NCBI GenBank assembly: GCA_964410665.1
Contig: CAYPIE010000012.1
Location: 32,209-96,208 of the forward strand
Length of the DNA stretch: 64,000 nt
Direction of reading: 5' to 3'
From: CAYPIE01 sp964410665
GTDB taxonomy: Bacteria > Planctomycetota > Planctomycetia > Gemmatales > Gemmataceae
Position numbers and translations under genes: made by a program. This document shows, one piece after another, positions 1-9,153 of this stretch. The notes under the pieces are model-generated. The model saw only the letters and a program-made list of their open reading frames with translations, made no database searches and was not told where the DNA came from. Position 1 is the stretch's first letter, and each line of letters opens with the position of its first letter.

Positions 1-531
1 GCTGCCCAGGGGAATCGCCCTGAGGACAGTGCCCGGTCGCGACAACAGGCGGCGAAGTCGCTTGAAGAAGCGGCACGTTTGGCCCAACAAGCCGCGGGCC
101 AGGATCCGGGAAATCCCCCCGATGCGAACACGCGAGAGCTCGGCCAGTCCTTGGAAAATGCTCAGCAAGGGATGGCTCAGGCCAAGCAACAGCTGAACCA
201 GGGCCAGTCGGACTCGGCTGGCAAGGCAATGCAGCAAGCCGGCCAGGCACTCAGCCGGGCTGCCCAGCAGATGATGGCGAATCGTTCACCCAGTCAGCCC
301 AGTGGCACTCCCAGGGAGGGTGGTGCGCCTGGCAACAACACCGGCACCGACCCAGCTCCGGTCGATTTGTCTTTGCTGGGTAAGGATGCGAAAAAGTATT
401 CGGGCAAGGCTTGGGGCGAGCTCCCAGGAGAACTGCAGACCCAGATTATCCAGGACATGCGTGCTCGCTACGGTGAGGATTACGCTCGAGCAATCCGCTA
501 CTACTTTGAGCAGACCGCGGAGCAGAAATGA
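1..531 (+). CDS. C-terminal part of an Ala/Gln-rich coiled-coil protein (5' end outside window)
   Basis: The reading frame is open from base 1 to a TGA at 529-531, so the start lies upstream of the window; 176 residues are visible. The first ~95 residues are very rich in Ala, Gln and Lys with a helical, coiled-coil-like pattern. A Pro/Gly/Thr linker follows, then a compact C-terminus with LPGELQTQII and YARAIRYYFEQ. Long planctomycete membrane proteins of the DUF4175-like type often end this way, but the family assignment is a guess because the membrane part is not visible. An internal TTG at 79 could be read as a start, but nothing favours it over read-through from upstream. Confidence 0.7.
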   Translation, partial: AAQGNRPEDSARSRQQAAKSLEEAARLAQQAAGQDPGNPPDANTRELGQSLENAQQGMAQAKQQLNQGQSDSAGKAMQQAGQALSRAAQQMMANRSPSQPSGTPREGGAPGNNTGTDPAPVDLSLLGKDAKKYSGKAWGELPGELQTQIIQDMRARYGEDYARAIRYYFEQTAEQK

Positions 532-804
532 AACAGCTGCATGTATCCGTGCCGCGGCATGCGCGCTTGTGCCGTACTCGGTGGACTCAGGCCGCATGGT
601 CGCGTTCAAGCAAGCGGATCGATGCCTGTGATCGCGGCGTGGGCCCCGCGGTCGAGGAGTGCTTCTTTAGAGTGGATAATTTGCTTGGGTTGGGCGTTTT
701 GGGAACTTTGAGGCGTTTTTAGGAAGTAGGCGAAGTTGTCATCAGGTGGGCTATATCGTACGCTTCTAGCGGAATCGTGTCGATGAACCTGAGGGGAGCC
801 TACT

Positions 805-1893
805 GTGACGCCGACCAGTGTCGGGACGAATGAGCGCGTTTGTCCGCGTTGCAAAACCGTGTCGGCTGGGCGGGCGGCTTGTGTCCGGTGTGGGCAGCGG
901 CTGGCGGAAACCGCCGTCGATGCCACTCGCCCGCCCCGATTACAAACGCGTTTGCCCCCCTATCCCGGGGTCAACTGGATTGAACGCTGTCTAGTTGCCC
1001 TGATGCTGGCGCAGGGCATCTACTTTGGCGTACGTCTGCTATACCATTCGCTAGCGCAGGAAGTTCCGGTTCTCGGTGAGTTCAACAGTGTGTTCTTGAG
1101 TAGCTTGTCGGAGCAAATCCTCCAAGTTTCGGCCATGTTGGTGGCAGCGCTGGCGACTTGCGGCGGTCATGCGTATGGCTTGTTGGTGGGTTCACTGATG
1201 GGGCTGGTCAATGCCGGGCTGTTATTGCTGACGGCCCGAGCCCTCAACGGGACGATCACCCCCGAGCAGTGGATCGGTTTCCCACTCTTGCAGCTCTTGG
1301 CGGGCATGCTGGGCGGCGCCACGGCCATGCGCATTTGGCGTCCCTTTCGTTCGTTACCCAATTTGGAGCTCCGCGAGGATCCGAACCGCGACTCCGAGAC
1401 ACTGTTGCAGCAAGCCTATGTCCCGCCGGTGCGTTGGGGCCGGGTGTTGTGCGGGACGGCCATCGCGGTGGGCGGCTCGTGTTGGGCTCATCAGATTAGC
1501 GAGTTTTTGAATCGGTCGGCGGCCCAAGCGGCCGGCGGTGGGCTGTACTATTCCTCCTTTTTTGTCTGGGAGATCGCCACGCTCTTGGTCATCTTCGGGG
1601 GTGCTTGGGCGGGGGGGACCACCGGCTGTGGGCTCAAACAAGGGATCCTCACCGGCATTCTGACCGCGTCGATCCTGATGGGCTTAGTCCATACGGTTGG
1701 TCTGGAGCAGTTCCAGGCTTACAATCTTGTGTTAGAACAGTTTAAGGTCCCGACCGAAGGCGGTCTTGCTCCCAGAGATTTGTTTCTGTACGTCGGCGGT
1801 AACACCTTTTTGGCGTCGATCTTTGGCGGTTGGCTTGGCGGACAACTGCTGCCCCCGCTGCTTCGTCGCCGCAAGAGTTTGCCGTGGGAGTGA
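805..1893 (+). CDS. Zinc-ribbon multi-pass membrane protein of unknown function
   Basis: This is a 362-residue protein with a GTG start preceded by a GAGGGGA Shine-Dalgarno site at about 791-797. Residues 11-32 carry CPRC...CVRC, a small zinc ribbon. The rest is hydrophobic, with about six to eight membrane spans separated by short loops, including a Gly-rich pair near residues 250-300. I do not recognise a characterised family. The YkgJ-type gene follows 34 bp downstream on the same strand, so the two may be co-transcribed. A cytoplasmic zinc ribbon on a membrane body is common among uncharacterised planctomycete proteins (compare 12889-14193 here). Confidence 0.75.
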   Translation: MTPTSVGTNERVCPRCKTVSAGRAACVRCGQRLAETAVDATRPPRLQTRLPPYPGVNWIERCLVALMLAQGIYFGVRLLYHSLAQEVPVLGEFNSVFLSSLSEQILQVSAMLVAALATCGGHAYGLLVGSLMGLVNAGLLLLTARALNGTITPEQWIGFPLLQLLAGMLGGATAMRIWRPFRSLPNLELREDPNRDSETLLQQAYVPPVRWGRVLCGTAIAVGGSCWAHQISEFLNRSAAQAAGGGLYYSSFFVWEIATLLVIFGGAWAGGTTGCGLKQGILTGILTASILMGLVHTVGLEQFQAYNLVLEQFKVPTEGGLAPRDLFLYVGGNTFLASIFGGWLGGQLLPPLLRRRKSLPWE

Positions 1894-1927
1894 CTGGGGC
1901 CGCACCTACGGCTTCAGGCGGTGAGAG

Positions 1928-3193
1928 ATGGGTATGGGAATGCCGGTTCGCACCCTTCCGGTGCTTGAGAACTGGGACTGTCAAGGATGCACCGATTGCT
2001 GTCGGGAATACTTGGTCCGAGTGACCGAAGAAGAACGCCAGCGTATCGAGCAACAGGGCTGGGAGAACGACCCCCACTTGCAGGGGGTGTCCCCATTTCA
2101 GTGGAAGGGTTGGTTCGGCAAACGCCGGGCCTTTCTGAACCAGCATAAGGATGGGGCGTGTGTCTTTTTAGCCGAAGATGGCCGCTGTCAGATTCATGCC
2201 AAGTTTGGTGCGGTGGCCAAGCCTTTGGCATGTCGTGTTTATCCGTTTATGCTAGTCCCTACCGGTGATCATTGGCGGGTGGGCTTGCGCTACTCTTGCC
2301 CCTCGGCGAGCCGTGGGGAAGGCCGCCCACTGGCTGAGCACCTGCCCGATCTACGGGTTTACGTCAAGGGGCTCGAACAACAAGAAGCCATTGACCCATC
2401 GACACTGCCGGGTCCACCCACCCACCGTCTTCAGTCGATGAACTGGAGTGACTTCTTTCGCGTTATCCGCGTGCTCAGCGACTTACTCGGAGACACTCGG
2501 ATTCCGGTGGAACGCCGGCTGCGCCGCTGCCTGGCGCTGGCGGCCATGTGTCGCGAGGCTCGCTTTGACAAGGTCACCGGCGGGCGGTTGGCGGAGTTCT
2601 TGCAACTGCTCACCGAGGCGGTCGATGCGGAGGTGCCAGCGGATCCAGAACACGTGGAACCACCCAGCTGGATCGGTCGGATACTGTTTCGCCAGACCGC
2701 TGCGATTTTTCTTCGCAAAGACACCGGTCCACAGCGTGGCCTGTCACGGCATGGTCGCTTGGCCCTGTTCTGGGCCGCCTGGAAGTTTGCCCGAGGCAGG
2801 GGACGCATTCCCCGGCTGCATGCGTCGCTTCCCGAGATTGATTTTGCCCAGCTCGAACAGCCTGCGGGTCCCTTGCCCACCGCGTCCGAACAGCTGCTTG
2901 GCCGCTACTATCAGCTCAAGGTGCAATCGATCCAGTTTTGCGGACCGACCAATTTTCAGTTGCCCCTGTGGGATGGGCTGGCGGCACTGGTTCTGACCTA
3001 TCCGGCGATCCAGTGGCTAAGGCGCGCGTGGACCATGCTCGAGCCCGAGGAGGCAGTACGGCGAGCCGTGCGCATCGTCGATGACAATTTCGGTTTCAAT
3101 CCCCTGTTCAAATCGTCCCGTAATCGGTTTGCCTTGCAGATTCTGGCCAGTCGCCGCGAACTAGATCGGCTGGTCGCCTGGTATGCCCGCTAG
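1928..3193 (+). CDS. YkgJ-type cysteine-cluster protein
   Basis: The 421-residue product begins with a cluster CQGCTDCC near residues 18-25, followed by CVFLAEDGRCQIH and PLACRVYPF. This C-x2-C-x2-CC...C-x7-C...C-R-x-Y-P layout is the hallmark of the YkgJ/FliB-like family (UPF0153), which is presumed to bind zinc or an Fe-S cluster; the biochemical role is not settled. The conserved part covers only the first ~130 residues. The remaining ~290 residues are mostly helical with no motif I recognise, so this is a long member. It lies 34 bp after the zinc-ribbon membrane gene on the same strand. Confidence 0.8.
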   Translation: MGMGMPVRTLPVLENWDCQGCTDCCREYLVRVTEEERQRIEQQGWENDPHLQGVSPFQWKGWFGKRRAFLNQHKDGACVFLAEDGRCQIHAKFGAVAKPLACRVYPFMLVPTGDHWRVGLRYSCPSASRGEGRPLAEHLPDLRVYVKGLEQQEAIDPSTLPGPPTHRLQSMNWSDFFRVIRVLSDLLGDTRIPVERRLRRCLALAAMCREARFDKVTGGRLAEFLQLLTEAVDAEVPADPEHVEPPSWIGRILFRQTAAIFLRKDTGPQRGLSRHGRLALFWAAWKFARGRGRIPRLHASLPEIDFAQLEQPAGPLPTASEQLLGRYYQLKVQSIQFCGPTNFQLPLWDGLAALVLTYPAIQWLRRAWTMLEPEEAVRRAVRIVDDNFGFNPLFKSSRNRFALQILASRRELDRLVAWYAR

Positions 3194-3569
3194 TCGATCC
3201 TCTCGAAAGAGCGGATAACTGGTTGGCCCCTGGGCTGGCCATCCGCGCGGGCTGCACCGGGTCAAAGCAAGTTCCAAACGGGGTTCACTGGGTGGCACCT
3301 CCGGAGTTTGCGACGGGCGGGGTCGGCCGGCGGCGTGGCTGTAGGTGACCACGCATATACGTTTAGGCGTTGGGTATGGGCGTTTCCTTCTGAGGCTCGG
3401 CGGGTTCACACGCGTCGCTCGGAAAAGGCACATCCGGCGAGATACTGGTGGCACATCTGTCGCAGACCCCGAAAGTGCCACCCCATGCACCAATTCGATG
3501 GAGATGGTCGACAAGTGGTTCTCGAAAGCGGTCGGCTCGCTCAAGCGGATTGCTAGCACAGTAGTGGCC
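3194..3569 (+). other. Non-coding gap between convergent genes with GGTGGCAC palindromes
   Basis: No convincing gene lies between the convergent YkgJ-type and aminotransferase genes; the short open frames have no ribosome site. The stretch holds two copies of GGTGGCAC (3291-3298 and 3447-3454). The second pairs perfectly with GTGCCACC at 3475-3482, so this is probably where transcription from both sides ends. Confidence 0.5.
3447..3482. terminator. Hairpin between convergent genes (possible bidirectional terminator or REP-like element)
   Basis: GGTGGCAC at 3447-3454 pairs over 8 bp with GTGCCACC at 3475-3482. The 20-nt interior can itself fold as TCTG-TCG-CAGA. There is no T-tract, so a palindromic repeat element is as likely as a true rho-independent terminator. 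Confidence 0.4.
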
Positions 3570-4700
3570 TTAGCCAGAGTGAACTGGGCGACGCCGGGCT
3601 AGACGCTTGAGGATTTCGATGCCGCGTTCCAGCGTGGGGTCGGTGGCGGCATAGCTCAGGCGGAAGTGCGTATGCTGTTGGCTAAAGGTGCTACCGGGGA
3701 TGATCAGCAAGCTTTCCTGGATTGCCGCACTTACAAACTCTTCATCGGTTCCCCAGGGCGTTTTGGGGAAAAGGTAAAACGCTCCCCCAGATCGGTTCAG
3801 CTCATAATCCTCCTGCAGGGCTGCGTACACCCGATCGCGTTTGTGGCGGTACTCGTCGAAGACCGCATCCATCGGCGTTTCCAGGGCAGCAAGGGCGGCG
3901 TGTTGCGCGGTGCTGGGCGCACAAATAAAGGTGAACTGCTGTAATTTGCCCATCTCATCGACGATCGCTTTGGGGCCATGAGCATAGCCGAGCCGCCAAC
4001 CGGTGAACCCATAAGTCTTGCCAAAACCTTCGACCACGAGCACCTGATCGCTAAACTCGGCCGGCGAACGGGCGGGGTCGTCATAATGGAACAAGCGGTA
4101 GATCTCATCGGAGATCAACAACACATTGCGTTCGCGAGCTAGCTCGGCCAGTTGCTGCAGCTGTTCCGGTGGCACTACGACTCCGGTCGGGTTCCCTGGG
4201 CTGCCGAACAAAATGACCTTGGTCCGTGGCGTGATGGCATCGCGGACACGATCCAGGTCGATTTCAAAGCTAGGATAGGTGTCGATATAGACATGGGTAC
4301 CGCCGAGGAGCGTGACCATGTGCGGATAAGCGACAAAGTAGGGGTCAAACAGGATCACCTCATCGCCGGGGTTGACGGTAGCCGCCAGGGCGAGCAGAAG
4401 GGCACCGTTGGTGCCGGAGGTCACGAGCAGCCCACGGTCGGCTTGCCCCAGGCGGGCCTCGATGTCGGCTTTGAGTCGGTTGCGTAGGGCGGGAATGCCC
4501 TGGGTTTGCGTGTAGCCGTTGTGATCGTGCTCGATGGCGGCGATGGCGGCCTGCTTGATCGGAGTCGGCACCGGGAAGTGTGGCTGGCCGATGCTAAGAT
4601 CGACGGGATTGGTGAGATGCTTGGCCAGGTCAAACACCCGGCGGATTCCTGACATCTCAATTGCGGCCATTCGCTGGGCAATCCACTGTTCGCCGGCCAT
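3570..4700 (-). CDS. Class I/II pyridoxal-phosphate aminotransferase
   Basis: The protein has the fold-type I aminotransferase landmarks in order: NPVDLSIGQPHF near the N-terminus, the substrate/PLP motif SPGNPTG, SDEIY with the PLP-contacting Asp and Tyr, the PLP lysine in EGFGKTYGFTGWRLGY, and the C-terminal FRLSYA with the carboxylate-binding Arg. It resembles the AspC/alanine aminotransferase branch; the amino-acid substrate cannot be told from sequence. I chose the ATG at 4700 (start MAGEQW) because GGAG lies 9 nt upstream. Upstream in-frame starts at 4715 and 4781 lack a good ribosome site. Length (376 aa) is normal. It is a single transcription unit convergent with the YkgJ-type gene. 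Confidence 0.9.
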   Translation of the reverse strand: MAGEQWIAQRMAAIEMSGIRRVFDLAKHLTNPVDLSIGQPHFPVPTPIKQAAIAAIEHDHNGYTQTQGIPALRNRLKADIEARLGQADRGLLVTSGTNGALLLALAATVNPGDEVILFDPYFVAYPHMVTLLGGTHVYIDTYPSFEIDLDRVRDAITPRTKVILFGSPGNPTGVVVPPEQLQQLAELARERNVLLISDEIYRLFHYDDPARSPAEFSDQVLVVEGFGKTYGFTGWRLGYAHGPKAIVDEMGKLQQFTFICAPSTAQHAALAALETPMDAVFDEYRHKRDRVYAALQEDYELNRSGGAFYLFPKTPWGTDEEFVSAAIQESLLIIPGSTFSQQHTHFRLSYAATDPTLERGIEILKRLARRRPVHSG

Positions 4701-5181
4701 GAGAGGCATCTCCATGTGAGGAAGGTTGGCCCGATCGGGTAGTGGGCATCGATGATTGCGACCAAGGTCGTGCCATGGCACGGTTCTGATCGGCCTGGTG
4801 GCTCACTCATTCTACCTACATGCGAGCTCGAGACATCGCTCCGGGATCCGTGTCCAGAGCCACAAAGACTCCTCACAGCTGCTGGACGTAACCAGTCAAG
4901 GACAAGGCAGGCAGCCATGGTAAAGTTCGCGTGCGCTGAGACGTCAGGAGAATGCTCGGCAAGGAAGCGGGAAGCGGTGCAAAAGTTCGGGAGTTTCCCT
5001 GGGCATCAGCGTGGATCGGCGGGGTCGAGCTCGCGCATGCAGCCGAACAACCGCCTGGTCCTAGCTAGGAACGACTCCTCATCTTGGATAGCCTCACCTG
5101 TTGAACGAGGTGCAGATCATCGAGGGATAGCCCAGGATGATCTGTCGTGGTTCGGCCGCTGCCCGAGTGCTCACGACCGGA
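4701..5181. other. Intergenic region, no gene recognised
   Basis: This 481-bp stretch lies between the start of the aminotransferase gene and the end of the next minus-strand gene. The longest plus-strand open frame (4752-5300) has no ribosome site and no recognisable sequence, and it runs into the neighbouring gene's antisense. The only structure I see is the inverted repeat at 5113-5144. Confidence 0.4.
5113..5144 (-). terminator. Inverted repeat downstream of the membrane-protein gene
   Basis: CAGATCATC (5113-5121) and GATGATCTG (5136-5144) form a perfect 9-bp stem with a 14-nt loop. It lies 37 bp past the stop of the minus-strand membrane-protein gene. No T-run follows, so terminator function is tentative. 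Confidence 0.35.
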
Positions 5182-5766
5182 CTAGGTGTTGGGGGAGGAT
5201 GGGGCGCTCGCGGCCGAGGCGGCGGGTTTGGGCGACCCCTCTTTTTTCTCGAGTTCTTCTTTGGACAAGAGAATTAAACCTGCTCCGATGCCGACCATGA
5301 CAACCCCGACAAACAGCTTCCAGCCGGGCATCTGGTCGGGCGTGCGAAAGATGAACGGGTTATCTGCTACTGGGTGCCAGAACAGGCTGACGAGGGTGTT
5401 AAGCAATGGAGCCAACGTAAAGATCAGCGGGGCAATGTAAATACGATCACCTGGCTCGGCATAGTAGGTGGCAAAAATCACGCCCAGAGCGCCGAGGGCT
5501 CCAGCGACGCCGGCCAGGCTGGCGAAGACCAAGCCAACGGGCTTGGACGGAATCGGGTCGCCGGTGGAGAAGCTGCGGAGCAGTGGAAAGGCTACGGCAA
5601 TGACAAAGTAGGCGATACCGACACAGAGGTAGGCCGCATAGCGACCAGCGAGGGGAAAGTTGGGGCCCGCGCTCAGGTTCTTACCGCCGAAGGCGATGAG
5701 AGGCACATAGGTGCCCCAACAGAGGCCGGCCATTAGGACGTAAAGTAGCCAAGTCTTTTCCGACAT
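5182..5766 (-). CDS. Small multi-pass membrane protein, permease-like
   Basis: This 194-residue hydrophobic protein has about five membrane spans. The first span contains CWGTYVPLIAFGG, a pattern reminiscent of the start of GRP/RhaT or EamA-like drug/metabolite transporters. It is far shorter than the usual ten-span members, so it may be a half-size or divergent form. The C-terminal 30 residues are a charged, Ala/Pro/Ser-rich tail. I chose the ATG at 5766; a GTG at 5775 in the same frame is an alternative, and the GAGG before the ATG is close. It stands alone, with tRNA-Glu upstream on the same strand. Confidence 0.65.
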   Translation of the reverse strand: MSEKTWLLYVLMAGLCWGTYVPLIAFGGKNLSAGPNFPLAGRYAAYLCVGIAYFVIAVAFPLLRSFSTGDPIPSKPVGLVFASLAGVAGALGALGVIFATYYAEPGDRIYIAPLIFTLAPLLNTLVSLFWHPVADNPFIFRTPDQMPGWKLFVGVVMVGIGAGLILLSKEELEKKEGSPKPAASAASAPSSPNT

Positions 5767-5860
5767 ATTCCTCACTCTCCGCTAAAGATCTGGACTCAGC
5801 TCTACCTTAGGCAGCGAGGGGAACAATGACCAGCGTGAAATGTAGCGGTGGAGTGGGGAG

Positions 5861-5933
5861 TGACCCTGACGGGATTCGAACCCGTATTACCGCCGTGAAA
5901 GGGCGGTGTCCTAAACCGTTAGACGACAGGGCC
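5861..5933 (-). tRNA. tRNA-Glu (anticodon UUC)
   Basis: Read on the minus strand, the 73-nt sequence folds as a cloverleaf: acceptor GGCCCTG pairs with CAGGGTC (one G-U) with discriminator A, the D arm lies around TCTAACGG, the anticodon loop is CTTTCAC with UUC, and the T arm carries GGTTCGAATCC. CCA is not encoded. A good sigma-70-type promoter lies just upstream. Confidence 0.95.
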
Positions 5934-5951
5934 CTGGTGAAGGGTAGTTGA

Positions 5952-5980
5952 TTTTTAGGGAACTCGGGGAGAAGAGTCAA
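5952..5980 (-). promoter_or_regulatory. Sigma-70-like promoter of tRNA-Glu
   Basis: On the minus strand TTGACT (5980-5975) is followed after exactly 17 nt by TAAAAA (5957-5952). The predicted start, near 5945, lies about 12 nt before the tRNA 5' end. Confidence 0.6.
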
Positions 5981-6377
5981 GCCAAAGGCGTGGTCGCAAG
6001 CGGATGCAAACCTGAGGGGAGAGAAGGACTAGATATGGCTAGGAAGAAAAAATTTCACTTTGGGAGTGACAAATCCGGAAAGGCACAATAGGATGATTGC
6101 ACAGGATAATTGCGTTCGATCAGTGGTAGTGTTTCAATGCTGAGTCGGACTTATCTTGCCTTGCTTGAGAAGACTCGCTTTCCCAAGCTGCCCACCCTTT
6201 CGTGACCCGGTCCTTAACGGAGAGGGTGTCCCCGAGACGAATGGCGGGCAACCGAACCCCATGCCGCCCGCAAGGATGGGTATTTGGGCATGGTGTTGTG
6301 AGCAGCCATGGGGAAGCGATGGAAGTTTGTGTTCGAAAGTTTTTTTGGCATCTTCGCTTGCCTGAGGAGTTCGCACC
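5981..6377. other. Intergenic region upstream of the VWA/RTX gene
   Basis: No gene is supported here; short open frames on both strands lack ribosome sites and family resemblance. The part around 6040-6110 is markedly AT-richer than its surroundings and could hold the promoter of the gene starting at 6378. Confidence 0.4.
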
Positions 6378-9053
6378 GTGAGTCAGCAATCCAACACCCG
6401 TCTCGGGTCCCGAGTGTTGCGCTGTGATCGCCTGGAGGAGCGTTGTACTCCGACGGTCACTTTAGAGGTTAATCCGACCAGCATCACCATTAATGAAGGT
6501 GAGACCGCCACGCTGGATGTCAGTGTCAGCGGGTTGGCCGAGGCGGCCGAGCTGTCGATCACCTGGCCGAACGGCGACGTGGTGCTGGAGTCGCTCACCC
6601 CAGTGGATGGGCTGGCCAGCCACTCGACCAGCCGCAACTACCCTGATGACTCACCGGTGCCCGACAACGCTGAGATCGTGGTGAGCCTCGAGGAAGATCT
6701 GGTACAAAACAACAGCGATGTGGTGTTTGTGTTGGACGTTTCCCTCAGTACGACTGCCTTTTTCAAGAGCTCCAGCGAACCGGTGGGCGATGTGAATCAG
6801 GACGGCTTGTCCGACCGGGTCTTGGATGGCGAGATCGCGGCGCTGCTGGAGGTCGAAAAGCAGTTGATCGACCAGGGAGCAACCGGGACACGCTTGAGCG
6901 TGGTGACCTTCTCAACGGGCGCTGCTCCCCTAGATCTGAATCCGGCCGAACCCGGGGTGCAACTGACCACTACGCCTGGGGCGGATGCGGATGGAAACGG
7001 CATCAGCGATCTTACCGATGCATTGAGGACCGTGCGTTCGAATGGCGGGACCTCCTATAACGCCGCCCTGAGCGAAGCAGTCAATGTCTTTAACAGTATC
7101 AATTCGCCCAACGGTCAAGGCAACCTGATCTTCATTTCCGATGGCAGCCCAGCACGGGGTGGGAATTATCAAGCTCCCCTGGATGATCTCGAAGCCCTCG
7201 GGGTTCGGCGACGGGCCTATGGGGTGGGCGACCAAGTGGATCTGACCCATCTGCAGAACATCGATGAGAGTGCCACCCGGTTTTTCGATCCGGCCGATCT
7301 GGTGAATGCGGTCAGTTCTGCATTCAGTGGCGGTGGTAATGCGACAGTACGAGTGCCGCTGACGGTGCTCAACCTTCCACCCAGTGCAGGCAATGACGCG
7401 TTCGTGGTCAATGCTGATGCGATGATCAGCAACGGCAATCTGCTCGACAACGATAGCGACCCGGTCGGTGCGCTCGACCCGTTGACGGTGACGGCGATGG
7501 ATACGACGGGCACGCTGGGATCGGTGACCGACAACGGCGACGGCACCTTTCGTTACACTCCGCCGGCGGAGTTTGCCGACCTGCTAGCCGGTACCTCGGA
7601 AACCGACAGCTTCAGCTACACCATCGATGACGGTGACGGAGGTCAGGACACGGCTACGGTGACCATCACGGTGCTGGGTCAGGCGAATCCCGACCCGGAT
7701 CCGGGCTTGGATCCGAATGACGATGGCCTCAACATCGATAATCCGCCCGTGGTCGGTCCTGCCCTGGATGCCGTCGATGACACCGTGGCCGTTCTCCACT
7801 GTAACTCTGGCGCTGGCAACTTGCTGGCCAATGATGAAGGCACCTCCGCGGGCACGCTGGTGACCGAGATCAATGGGGATAATAGTGTCATTGGTCAAGC
7901 CCAGGAGTTGAGTCAGGGGACGCTGACCGTCAACGTCGATGGCAGCATGTCGTTTGTTCCCGCCGAAGGCTTTGCTGGCAGTTTCACCTTTACCTACACG
8001 ATTGTCGATGGGGCCGAGTCCGACACAGCCACGGTGACGGTTTCCTCCGACGCGATTCCCAGCGGTCCGTCGATCACCATGATGGGCGATGTTCTGCTGA
8101 TCGTCGGTACGCCCAATCTCGATCAGATCGAGCTGAATGAGGTGGTGGATGATCCGACCGGCGTGACCGTGCGAAGCAACATCAATGGCTGGCAGCCGCT
8201 CACCTTTACGGGAGTACGGGCCATCGAGGTGTTGCCCCTGGAAGGCGATGACAACGTGCTAATGATGCCCAGCATGATCATCCCGGTTTGTGTGGACGAT
8301 GCGGCTGGCAACGGCCTGTTCGAGCTGGGCCATGGCAATAACACGATCATTACGCATAGCACGGGCTTTTACAACATCGTCACCGGTGACGGTGACGACT
8401 ACATCGAGCTGGCTGGTGGCGGTAGCCAGATCAAGTCGGGCGGTGGCCATGACCACATTACCACCGGCATGATGGGCTTTGACAATGTCGAAGCCGGTGC
8501 AGGCAACGACACCATTCACGTCGGTCACGGCGGTTCGCAGGTCAAGTCGGGCGAAGGTCATGACCACGTGGTGGCTTGGAATGGCTTCGATAATGTCGAA
8601 CTGGGTGATGGTCACGACTTTGCCGACATCGGCAGCGAAGGCGGCATCATCAAAGGCGATACCGGCAACGACACCATGCTGGGTGGCGATGGCATTGATC
8701 GCCTCGAGGGCGGCGATGGTAGCGACATGATCATGGGGCTTGCCGGCAACGACTTCCTGGACGGCCAGGGAGATGCGGACCTGCTCATGGGTGGCATGGG
8801 TTGGGATCAGCTCGAAGGCGGTGAGGGTGATGACCTGCTTCTGGGCGACAACGTGACCGCCAAGAATGACAGTGACGACCTAATTACCCTTCTGGGCGTG
8901 GCGATGCAGACCATGGACTTCTCAACGGTCAACCTCACCCCGGATAATAATGGGGATATGTCATCGGGCGAAGAGGGTGATGATACCTTCTGGTATTCGC
9001 GCTACGATCGACTGCGAGGTACCCGCACCGAGACGCGGATCTATCTGAGCTAA
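6378..9053 (+). CDS. Exported VWA, cadherin-like and RTX-repeat protein
   Basis: The 891-residue protein starts at a GTG with GAGGAG 8 nt upstream. The N-terminus has CDRLEERCTP, the planctomycete LE-x-R-x-x-P export-type motif, instead of a classical signal peptide. A von Willebrand A domain follows (about 113-318) with MIDAS residues D120-V-S-L-S124, the NGGTSYNAAL loop and ISDGSP. Next come two cadherin/Big-like tandem domains (335-432 and 463-556, each with the NLLDND or NLLANDE loop), then calcium-binding RTX-type repeats (650-823). The repeats between 680 and 760 are of an unusual long type shared with the protein at 38203. The C-terminus has DDTFWYSRYDR, also echoed there. Likely a Ca-dependent adhesin or matrix protein outside the cell. 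Confidence 0.85.
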   Translation: MSQQSNTRLGSRVLRCDRLEERCTPTVTLEVNPTSITINEGETATLDVSVSGLAEAAELSITWPNGDVVLESLTPVDGLASHSTSRNYPDDSPVPDNAEIVVSLEEDLVQNNSDVVFVLDVSLSTTAFFKSSSEPVGDVNQDGLSDRVLDGEIAALLEVEKQLIDQGATGTRLSVVTFSTGAAPLDLNPAEPGVQLTTTPGADADGNGISDLTDALRTVRSNGGTSYNAALSEAVNVFNSINSPNGQGNLIFISDGSPARGGNYQAPLDDLEALGVRRRAYGVGDQVDLTHLQNIDESATRFFDPADLVNAVSSAFSGGGNATVRVPLTVLNLPPSAGNDAFVVNADAMISNGNLLDNDSDPVGALDPLTVTAMDTTGTLGSVTDNGDGTFRYTPPAEFADLLAGTSETDSFSYTIDDGDGGQDTATVTITVLGQANPDPDPGLDPNDDGLNIDNPPVVGPALDAVDDTVAVLHCNSGAGNLLANDEGTSAGTLVTEINGDNSVIGQAQELSQGTLTVNVDGSMSFVPAEGFAGSFTFTYTIVDGAESDTATVTVSSDAIPSGPSITMMGDVLLIVGTPNLDQIELNEVVDDPTGVTVRSNINGWQPLTFTGVRAIEVLPLEGDDNVLMMPSMIIPVCVDDAAGNGLFELGHGNNTIITHSTGFYNIVTGDGDDYIELAGGGSQIKSGGGHDHITTGMMGFDNVEAGAGNDTIHVGHGGSQVKSGEGHDHVVAWNGFDNVELGDGHDFADIGSEGGIIKGDTGNDTMLGGDGIDRLEGGDGSDMIMGLAGNDFLDGQGDADLLMGGMGWDQLEGGEGDDLLLGDNVTAKNDSDDLITLLGVAMQTMDFSTVNLTPDNNGDMSSGEEGDDTFWYSRYDRLRGTRTETRIYLS

Positions 9054-9067
9054 GCCAAAAGATGGTA

Positions 9068-9144
9068 GTGTGCGGCAAGTCCGCGCACACCCGAGACATC
9101 GTCGCCCCCGCCGCCCTCAGGTGCCAACACATCTGGGGGCGGCG
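9068..9144 (+). terminator. Tandem terminator hairpins after the VWA/RTX gene
   Basis: Two stems lie in the 100-bp convergent gap. GTGTGCG (9068-9074) pairs with CGCACAC (9084-9090), and CGCCGCCC (9109-9116) pairs with GGGCGGCG (9137-9144). The second is followed by TTGTTTT on the plus strand, fitting rho-independent termination. Confidence 0.6.
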
Positions 9145-9153
9145 ACCGTTGTT

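Noticed and set aside
4752..5300. 182-codon plus-strand frame in the intergenic region
   Set aside because: No ribosome site, no family likeness, and it extends antisense into a membrane-protein gene.
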